Source: Fasciola hepatica (lineage: Eukaryota > Platyhelminthes > Trematoda > Plagiorchiida > Fasciolidae). From it: DNA of 64,000 bases. Of this stretch, positions 54,066-64,000 are shown one piece after another. The translations under genes and the position numbers were made by a program. The notes under the pieces are model-generated. The model saw only the letters and a program-made list of their open reading frames with translations, did not search any database and was not told the origin of the DNA. The stretch lies in the NCBI GenBank assembly GCA_948099385.1, contig CANUEZ040000062.1:1-64000 (forward strand). The letters run 5' to 3'. Within the stretch, counting starts at the first letter, position 1; each line of letters begins with the position of its first letter.

Positions 54066-57000
54066 GTGTACAAGTATGAAGACCAGTGGGCAGACGAGTA
54101 TCGAGTACGCATATCTGATGAGCCTGAACAACCGCCAAATCGGTCGTGTGCTTCCGTGCAATTCTGTCCACACATTCACATACTACTTACTATCAATATG
54201 ACTGCTTGCACATCCAGCCTCCTTGTTCGTTCGGTTAGCACTGACCCAGACACGAATAAATATGAGAAATCACAATTCTCATTCATTTGTCCGCTCTTCA
54301 ATGAACAGTATCCATTCACAATCCAAACCATTCAAAATTAGATCCTAGTGAACATATAATATCCGAGTGTACAAGTATGAAGACCAGTGGGCAGACGAGT
54401 ATCGAGTACGCATATCTGATGAGCCTGAACAACCGCCAAATCGGTCGTGTGCTTCCGTGCAATTCTGTCCACACATTCACATACTACTTACTATCAATAT
54501 GACTGCTTGCACATCCAGCCTCCTTGTTCGTTCGGTTAGCACTGACCCAGACACGAATAAATATGAGAAATCACAATTGTCATTCATTTGTCCGCTCCTC
54601 AATGAACAGTATCCATTCACAATCCAGACCATTCAAAATTAGATCCTAGTGAACATATAATATCCGAGTGTACAAGTATGAAGACCAGTGGGCAGACGAG
54701 TATCGAGTACGCATATCTGATGAGCCTGAACAACCGCCAAATCGGTCGTGTGCTTCCGTGCAATTCTGTCCACACATTCACATACTACTTACTATCAATA
54801 TGACTGCTTGCACATCCAGCCTCCTTGTTCTTTCGGTTAGCACTGACCCAGACACGAATAAATATGAGAAATCACAATTGTCATTCATTTGTCCGCTCCT
54901 CAATGAACAGTATCCATTCACATTCCAGACCATTCAAAATTAGATCCTAGTGAACATATAATATCCGATTGTACAAGTATGGAGACCAGTGGGCAGACGA
55001 GTATCGAGTACGCATATCTGATGAGCCTGAACAACCGCCAAATCGGTCGTGTGCTTCCATGCAATTCTGTCCACACATTCACATACTACTTACTATCAAT
55101 ATGACTGCTTGCACATCCAGCCTCCTTGTTCGTTCGGTTAGCACTGACCCAGACACGAATAAATATGAGAAATCACAATTCTCATTCATTTGTCCGCTCC
55201 TCAATGAACAGTATCCATTCACAATCCAGACCATTCAAAATTAGATCCTAGTGAACATATAATATCCGAGTGTACAAGTATGAAGACCAGTGGGCAGACG
55301 AGTATCGAGTACGCATATCTGATGAGCCTGAACAACCGCCAAATCGGTCGTGTGCTTCCGTGCAATTCTGTCCACACATTCACATACTACTTACTATCAA
55401 TATGACTGCTTGCACATCCAGCCTCCTTGTTCGTTCGGTTAGCACTGACCCAGACACGAATAAATATGAGAAATCACAATTGTCATTCATTTGTCCGCTC
55501 CTCAATGAACAGTATCCATTCACAATCCAGACCATTCAAAATTAGATCCTAGTGAACATATAATATCCGAGTGTACAAGTATGAAGACCAGTGGGCAGAC
55601 GAGTATCGAGTACGCATATCTGATGAGCCTGAACAACCGCCAAATCGGTCGTGTGCTTCCATGCAATTCTGTCCACACATTCACATACTACTTACTATCA
55701 ATATGACTGCTTGCACATCCAGCCTCCTTGTTCGTTCGGTTAGCACTGACCCAGACACGAATAAATATGAGAAATCACAATTGTCATTCATTTGTCCGCT
55801 CCTCAATGAACAGTATCCATTCACAATCCAGACCATTCAAAATTAGATCCTAGTGAACATATAATATCCGAGTGTACAAGTATGAAGACCAGTGGGCAGA
55901 CGAGTATCGAGTACGCATATCTGATGAGCCTGAACAACCGCCAAATCGGTCGTGTGCTTCCGTGCAATTCTGTCCACACATTCACATACTACTTACTATC
56001 AATATGACTGCTTGCACATCCAGCCTCCTTGTTCGTTCGGTTAGCACTGACCCAGACACGAATAAATATGAGAAATCACAATTGTCATTCATTTGTCCGC
56101 TCTTCAATGAACAGTATCCATTCACAATCCAGACCATTCAAAATTAGATCCTAGTGAACATATAATATCCGAGTGTACAAGTATGAAGACCAGTGGGCAG
56201 ACGAGTATCGAGTACGCATATCTGATGAGCCTGAACAACCGCCAAATCGGTCGTGTGCTTCCGTGCAATTCTGTCCACACATTCACATACTACTTACTAT
56301 CAATATGACTGCTTGCACATCCAGCCTCCTTGTTCGTTCGGTTAGCACTGACCCAGACACGAATAAATATGAGAAATCACAATTCTCATTCATTTGTCCG
56401 CTCCTCAATGAACAGTATCCATTCACAATCCAGACCATTCAAAATTAGATCCTAGTGAACATATAATATCCGAGTGTACAAGTATGAAGACCAGTGGGCA
56501 GACGAGTATCGAGTACGCATATCTGATGAGCCTGAACAACCGCCAAATCGGTCGTGTGCTTCCGTGCAATTCTGTCCACACATTCACATACTACTTACTA
56601 TCAATATGACTGCTTGCACATCCAGCCTCCTTGTTCGTTCGGTTAGCACTGACCCAGACACGAATAAATATGAGAAATCACAATTCTCATTCATTTGTCC
56701 GCTCCTCAATGAACAGTATCCATTCACAATCCAGACCATTCAAAATTAGATCCTAGTGAACATATAATATCCGAGTGTACAAGTATGAAGACCAGTGGGC
56801 AGACGAGTATCGAGTACGCATATCTGATGAGCCTGAACAACCGCCAAATCGGTCGTGTGCTTCCGTGCAATTCTGTCCACACATTCACATAATACTTACT
56901 ATCAATATGACTGCTTGCACATCCAGCCTCCTTGTTCGTTCGGTTAGCACTGACCCAGACACGAATAAATATGAGAAATCACAATTGTCATTCATTTGTC

Positions 57001-57978
57001 CGCTCTTCAATGAACAGTATCCATTCACAATCCAGACCATTCAAAATTAGATCCTAGTGAACATATAATATCCGAGTGTACAAGTATGAAGACCAGTGGG
57101 CAGACGAGTATCGAGTACGCATATCTGATGAGCCTGAACAACCGCCAAATCGGTCGTGTGCTTCCGTGCAATTCTGTCCACACATTCACATACTACTTAC
57201 TATCAATATGACTGCTTGCACATCCAGCCTCCTTGTTCGTTCGGTTAGCACTGACCCAGACACGAATAAATATGAGAAATCACAATTGTCATTCATTTGT
57301 CCGCTCCTCAATGAACAGTATCCATTCACAATCCAGACCATTCAAAATTAGATCCTAGTGAACATATAATATCCGAGTGTACAAGTATGAAGACCAGTGG
57401 GCAGACGAGTATCGAGTACGCATATCTGATGAGCCTAAACAACCGCCAAATCGGTCGTGTGCTTCCGTGCAATTCTGTCCACACATTCACATACTACTTA
57501 CTATCAATATGACTGCTTGCACATCCAGCCTCCTTGTTCGTTCGGTTAGCACTGACCCAGACACGAATAAATATGAGAAATCACAATTGTCATTCATTTG
57601 TCCGCTCCTCAATGAACAGTATCCATTCACAATCCAGACCATTCAAAATCAGATCCTAGTGAACATATAATATCCGAGTGTACAAGTATGAAGACCAGTG
57701 GGCAGACGAGTATCGAGTACGCATATCTGATGAGCCTGAACAACCGCCAAATCGGTCGTGTGCTTCCATGCAATTCTGTCCACACATTCACATACTACTT
57801 ACTATCAATATGACTGCTTGCACATCCAGCCTCCTTGTTCGTTCGGTTAGCACTGACCCAGACACGAATAAATATGAGAAATCACAATTGTCATTCATTT
57901 GTCCGCTCCTCAATGAACAGTATCCATTCACAATCCAGACCATTCAAAATTAGATCCTAGTGAACATATAATATCCGA

Positions 57979-58279
57979 GTGTACAAGTATGAAGACCAGT
58001 GGGCAGACGAGTATCGAGTACGCATATCTGATGAGCCTGAACAACCGCCAAATCGGTCGTGTGCTTCCATGCAATTCTGTCCACACATTCACATAATTTT
58101 TACCATCAATATGACTGCTTGCACATCCAGCCTCCTTGTTCGTTCGGTTAGCACTGACCCAGACACGAATAAATATGAGAAATCACAATTGTCATTCATT
58201 TGTCCGCTCCTCAATGAACAGTATCCATTCACAATCCAGACCATTCAAAATTAGATCCTAGTGAACATATAATATCCGA
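57979..58279 (+). repeat. Satellite unit with a tight cluster of substitutions
   Basis: Between 58096 and 58104 four bases differ from the consensus: c118a, a120t, c121t and t126c. Of these, c118a is shared with other units, while c121t and t126c appear private. The unit also carries g91a. It is one of the most divergent units noted, and the cluster is unusual in an array where substitutions are otherwise scattered. Confidence 0.85.
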
Positions 58280-61200
58280 GTATACAAGTATGAAGACCAG
58301 TGGGCAGACGAGTATCGAGTACGCATATCTGATGAGCCTGAACAACCGCCAAATCGGTCGTGTGCTTCCGTGCAATTCTGTCCACACATTCACATACTAC
58401 TTACTATCAATATGACTGCTTGCACATCCAGCCTCCTTGTTCGTTCGGTTAGCACTGACCCAGACACGAATAAATATGAGAAATCACAATTGTCATTCAT
58501 TTGTCCGCTCCTCAATGAACAGTATCCATTCACAATCCAGACCATTCAAAATTAGATCCTAGTGAACATATAATATCCGAGTGTACAAGTATGAAGACCA
58601 GTGGGCAGACGAGTATCGAGTACGCATATCTGATGAGCCTGAACAACCGCCAAATCGGTCGTGTGCTTCCGTGCAATTCTGTCCACACATTCACATACTA
58701 CTTACTATCAATATGACTGCTTGCACATCCAGCCTCCTTGTTCGTTCGGTTAGCACTGACCCAGACACGAATAAATATGAGAAATCACAATTGTCATTCA
58801 TTTGTCCGCTCTTCAATGAACAGTATCCATTCACAATCCAGACCATTCAAAATTAGATCCTAGTGAACATATAATATCCGAGTGTACAAGTATGAAGACC
58901 AGTGGGCAGACGAGTATCGAGTACGCATATCTGATGAGCCTGAACAACCGCCAAATCGGTCGTGTGCTTCCGTGCAATTCTGTCCACACATTCACATACT
59001 ACTTACTATCAATATGACTGCTTGCACATCCAGCCTCCTTGTTCGTTCGGTTAGCACTGACCCAGACACGAATAAATATGAGAAATCACAATTGTCATTC
59101 ATTTGTCCGCTCCTCAATGAACAGTATCCATTCACAATCCAGACCATTCAAAATTAGATCCTAGTGAACATATAATATCCGAGTGTACAAGTATGAAGAC
59201 CAGTGGGCAGACGAGTATCGAGTACGCATATCTGATGAGCCTGAACAACCGCCAAATCGGTCGTGTGCTTCCGTGCAATTCTGTCCACACATTCACATAC
59301 TACTTACTATCAATATGACTGCTTGCACATCCAGCCTCCTTGTTCGTTCGGTTAGCACTGACCCAGACACGAATAAATATGAGAAATCACAATTCTCATT
59401 CATTTGTCCGCTCCTCAATGAACAGTATCCATTCACAATCCAGACCATTCAAAATTAGATCCTAGTGAACATATAATATCCGAGTGTACAAGTATGAAGA
59501 CCAGTGGGCAGACGAGTATCGAGTACGCATATCTGATGAGCCTGAACAACCGCCAAATCGGTCGTGTGCTTCCGTGCAATTCTGTCCACACATTCACATA
59601 CTACTTACTATCAATATGACTGCTTGCACATCCAGCCTCCTTGTTCGTTCGGTTAGCACTGACCCAGACACGAATAAATATGAGAAATCACAATTCTCAT
59701 TCATTTGTCCGCTCCTCAATGAACAGTATCCATTCACAATCCAGACCATTCAAAATTAGATCCTAGTGAACATATAATATCCGAGTGTACAAGTATGAAG
59801 ACCAGTGGGCAGACGAGTATCGAGTACGCATATCTGATGAGCCTGAACAACCGCCAAATCGGTCGTGTGCTTCCGTGCAATTCTGTCCACACATTCACAT
59901 ACTACTTACTATCAATATGACTGCTTGCACATCCAGCCTCCTTGTTCGTTCGGTTAGCACTGACCCAGACACGAATAAATATGACAAATCACAATTGTCA
60001 TTCATTTGTCCGCTCCTCAATGAACAGTATCCATTCACAATCCAGACCATTCAAAATTAGATCCTAGTGAACATATAATATCCGAGTGTACAAGTATGAA
60101 GACCAGTGGGCAGACGAGTATCGAGTACGCATATCTGATGAGCCTGAACAACCGCCAAATCGGTCGTGTGCTTCCGTGCAATTCTGTCCACACATTCACA
60201 TAATACTTACTATCAATATGACTGCTTGCACATCCAGCCTCCTTGTTCGTTCGGTTAGCACTGACCCAGACACGAATAAATATGAGAAATCACAATTGTC
60301 ATTCATTTGTCCGCTCCTCAATGAACAGTATCCATTCACAATCCAGACCATTCAAAATTAGATCCTAGTGAACATATAATATCCGAGTGTACAAGTATGA
60401 AGACCAGTGGGCAGACGAGTATCGAGTACGCATATCTGATGAGCCTGAACAACCGCCAAATCGGTCGTGTGCTTCCGTGCAATTCTGTCCACACATTCAC
60501 ATAATACTTACTATCAATATGACTGCTTGCACATCCAGCCTCCTTGTTCTTTCGGTTAGCACTGACCCAGACACGAATAAATATGAGAAATCACAATTCT
60601 CATTCATTTGTCCGCTCCTCAATGAACAGTATCCATTCACAATCCAGACCATTCAAAATTAGATCCTAGTGAACATATAATATCCGAGTGTACAAGTATG
60701 AAGACCAGTGGGCAGACGAGTATCGAGTACGCATATCTGATGAGCCTGAACAACCGCCAAATCGGTCGTGTGCTTCCGTGCAATTCTGTCCACACATTCA
60801 CATACTACTTACTATCAATATGACTGCTTGCACATCCAGCCTCCTTGTTCGTTCGGTTAGCACTGACCCAGACACGAATAAATATGAGAAATCACAATTG
60901 TCATTCATTTGTCCGCTCCTCAATGAACAGTATCCATTCACAATCCAGACCATTCAAAATTAGATCCTAGTGAACATATAATATCCGAGTGTACAAGTAT
61001 GAAGACCAGTGGGCAGACGAGTATCGAGTACGCATATCTGATGAGCCTGAACAACCGCCAAATCGGTCGTGTGCTTCCATGCAATTCTGTCCACACATTC
61101 ACATACTACTTACTATCAATATGACTGCTTGCACATCCAGCCTCCTTGTTCGTTCGGTTAGCACTGACCCAGACACGAATAAATATGAGAAATCACAATT

Positions 61201-63697
61201 GTCATTCATTTGTCCGCTCCTCAATGAACAGTATCCATTCACAATCCAGACCATTCAAAATTAGATCCTAGTGAACATATAATATCCGAGTGTACAAGTA
61301 TGAAGACCAGTGGGCAGACGAGTATCGAGTACGCATATCTGATGAGCCTGAACAACCGCCAAATCGGTCGTGTGCTTCCGTGCAATTCTGTCCACACATT
61401 CACATACTACTTACTATCAATATGACTGCTTGCACATCCAGCCTCCTTGTTCGTTCGGTTAGCACTGACCCAGACACGAATAAATATGAGAAATCACAAT
61501 TCTCATTCATTTGTCCGCTCCTCAATGAACAGTATCCATTCACAATCCAGACCATTCAAAATTAGATCCTAGTGAACATATAATATCCGAGTGTACAAGT
61601 ATGAAGACCAGTGGGCAGACGAGTATCGAGTACGCATATCTGATGAGCCTGAACAACCGCCAAATCGGTCGTGTGCTTCCATGCAATTCTGTCCACACAT
61701 TCACATACTACTTACTATCAATATGACTGCTTGCACATCCAGCCTCCTTGTTCGTTCGGTTAGCACTGACCCAGACACGAATAAATATGAGAAATCACAA
61801 TTGTCATTCATTTGTCCGCTCCTCAATGAACAGTATCCATTCACAATCCAGACCATTCAAAATTAGATCCTAGTGAACATATAATATCCGAGTGTACAAG
61901 TATGAAGACCAGTGGGCAGACGAGTATCGAGTACGCATATCTGATGAGCCTGAACAACCGCCAAATCGGTCGTGTGCTTCCGTGCAATTCTGTCCACACA
62001 TTCACATACTACTTACTATCAATATGACTGCTTGCACATCCAGCCTCCTTGTTCGTTCGGTTAGCACTGACCCAGACACGAATAAATATGACAAATCACA
62101 ATTGTCATTCATTTGTCCGCTCCTCAATGAACAGTATCCATTCACAATCCAGACCATTCAAAATTAGATCCTAGTGAACATATAATATCCGAGTGTACAA
62201 GTATGAAGACCAGTGGGCAGACGAGTATCGAGTACGCATATCTGATGAGCCTGAACAACCGCCAAATCGGTCGTGTGCTTCCGTGCAATTCTGTCCACAC
62301 ATTCACATACTACTTACTATCAATATGACTGCTTGCACATCCAGCCTCCTTGTTCGTTCGGTTAGCACTGACCCAGACACGAATAAATATGAGAAATCAC
62401 AATTGTCATTCATTTGTCCGCTCCTCAATGAACAGTATCCATTCACAATCCAGACCATTCAAAATTAGATCCTAGTGAACATATAATATCCGAGTGTACA
62501 AGTATGAAGACCAGTGGGCAGACGAGTATCGAGTACGCATATCTGATGAGCCTGAACAACCGCCAAATCGGTCGTGTGCTTCCGTGCAATTCTGTCCACA
62601 CATTCACATACTACTTACTATCAATATGACTGCTTGCACATCCAGCCTCCTTGTTCTTTCGGTTAGCACTGACCCAGACACGAATAAATATGAGAAATCA
62701 CAATTCTCATTCATTTGTCCGCTCCTCAATGAACAGTATCCATTCACAATCCAGACCATTCAAAATTAGATCCTAGTGAACATATAATATCCGAGTGTAC
62801 AAGTATGAAGACCAGTGGGCAGACGAGTATCGAGTACGCATATCTGATGAGCCTGAACAACCGCCAAATCGGTCGTGTGCTTCCGTGCAATTCTGTCCAC
62901 ACATTCACATACTACTTACTATCAATATGACTGCTTGCACATCCAGCCTCCTTGTTCGTTCGGTTAGCACTGACCCAGACACGAATAAATATGAGAAATC
63001 ACAATTGTCATTCATTTGTCCGCTCCTCAATGAACAGTATCCATTCACAATCCAGACCATTCAAAATTAGATCCTAGTGAACATATAATATCCGAGTGTA
63101 CAAGTATGAAGACCAGTGGGCAGACGAGTATCGAGTACGCATATCTGATGAGCCTGAACAACCGCCAAATCGGTCGTGTGCTTCCGTGCAATTCTGTCCA
63201 CACATTCACATACTACTTACTATCAATATGACTGCTTGCACATCCAGCCTCCTTGTTCGTTCGGTTAGCACTGACCCAGACACGAATAAATATGAGAAAT
63301 CACAATTGTCATTCATTTGTCCGCTCCTCAATGAACAGTATCCATTCACAATCCAGACCATTCAAAATTAGATCCTAGTGAACATATAATATCCGAGTGT
63401 ACAAGTATGAAGACCAGTGGGCAGACGAGTATCGAGTACGCATATCTGATGAGCCTGAACAACCGCCAAATCGGTCGTGTGCTTCCGTGCAATTCTGTCC
63501 ACACATTCACATACTACTTACTATCAATATGACTGCTTGCACATCCAGCCTCCTTGTTCGTTCGGTTAGCACTGACCCAGACACGAATAAATATGAGAAA
63601 TCACAATTGTCATTCATTTGTCCGCTCCTCAATGAACAGTATCCATTCACAATCCAGACCATTCAAAATTAGATCCTAGTGAACATATAATATCCGA

Positions 63698-63998
63698 GTG
63701 TACAAGTATGAAGACCAGTGGGCAGACGAGTATCGAGTACGCATATCTGATGAGCCTGAACAACCGCCAAATCGGTCGTGTGCTTCCATGCAATTCTGTC
63801 CACACATTCACATACTACTTACTATCAATATGACTGCTTGCACATCCAGCCTCCTTGTTCGTTCGGTTAGCACTGACCCAGACACGAATAAATATGAGAA
63901 ATCACAATTGTCATTCATTTGTCCGCTCCTCAATGAACAGTATCCATTCACAATCCAGACCATTCAAAATTAGATCCTAGTGAACATATAATATCCGA
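63698..63998 (+). repeat. Last complete satellite unit; array continues past the window
   Basis: This copy carries g91a and is followed by 'gt', the first two bases of the next unit, at 63999-64000. The array has no end on this side. Confidence 0.95.
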
Positions 63999-64000
63999 GT

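Larger units (their letters stand above)
1..64000 (+). repeat. 301-bp satellite DNA array, about 212.6 units, all in one orientation
   Basis: The same 301-bp sequence recurs head to tail across the whole window. Unit starts fall at 189 + 301k up to 8918, and at 9217 + 301k up to 63698, so the register is kept for 212 units apart from one 2-bp loss. By hand count the consensus unit is 92 A, 80 T, 77 C and 52 G (about 43% GC), with C in clear excess over G on this strand. It carries 12 CpG sites, close to expectation. Units differ from the consensus by 0 to about 5 substitutions. Nothing interrupts the array and neither end is seen. Arrays like this are typical of eukaryotic heterochromatin, including centromeres. 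That location is inference, since no flanking sequence is available. I do not recognise the family. Confidence 0.98.

Noticed and set aside
189..63973. More than 200 separate 91-residue protein-coding genes on the + strand
   Set aside because: They are one frame copied by the satellite. The starts are GTG, frames change from unit to unit, variation ignores codon position, and several copies are broken.
1..64000. CRISPR array
   Set aside because: The whole 301-bp period is conserved. There are no short repeats separated by unique spacers.
1..64000. Tandem rDNA or 5S gene array
   Set aside because: No recognisable rRNA core sequences are present in the 301-bp unit on either strand.
1..64000. 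Transposon or retroelement insertion within the array
   Set aside because: The 301-bp grid is unbroken apart from a 2-bp loss, so there is no room for any insertion.

Overview
The whole 64 kb window is one uninterrupted tandem array of a single satellite DNA. The repeat unit is 301 bp. Taking the GTG of 'gtgtacaag' as position 1 of the unit, the window holds a 188-base partial unit at the left edge (unit positions 114-301), then 212 head-to-tail units on the same strand (first at 189, last at 63698), then the first 2 bases of the next unit. No unit is inverted. There is no transposon, unique spacer, gene, tRNA or rRNA, and neither end of the array is reached. The units are about 43% GC and nearly identical. 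Those I checked differ from the consensus by 0 to about 5 substitutions. The only length change I can place is a 2-bp deletion near 9112, which makes one unit 299 bp.

A homogeneous 301-bp array of this size points to eukaryotic heterochromatin (centromeric, pericentromeric, subtelomeric or interstitial). I do not recognise the family and cannot name the organism. CpG is not strongly depleted (12 sites per unit against about 13.3 expected from composition), and few variants look like CpG decay. This argues weakly against a heavily CpG-methylated genome. A 91-codon frame with a GTG start is present in most units. It behaves as a by-product of copying one sequence: variation does not favour third codon positions, nonsense and stop-loss copies exist, and adjacent units are in different frames because 301 is not divisible by 3.

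The information in the window is the pattern of sequence variants between units. From about 1 to 8 kb, c137a, c232t+g261a and a256t+c263g variants dominate. From 8 to 20 kb, a194g, c26t, c67t and t250c appear. From 19 to 31 kb, a113t, t119c, g135a and the linked g173t/t177c/c181a changes form repeated blocks. From 28 to 41 kb, a14g and g91a variants spread. From 42 to 48 kb there is a run of g213c units followed by an incipient five-unit higher-order repeat. From 48 kb to the end, g213c, g91a, g164t and c118a are mixed. Several multi-unit segments are duplicated locally with offsets of 2, 3, 5, 6 and 9 units. Some units are clear mosaics of neighbouring variants. Together these show ongoing unequal exchange and gene conversion, with no single fixed higher-order repeat. 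I found no coding system, defence system or mobile element here; the interest is in satellite turnover.
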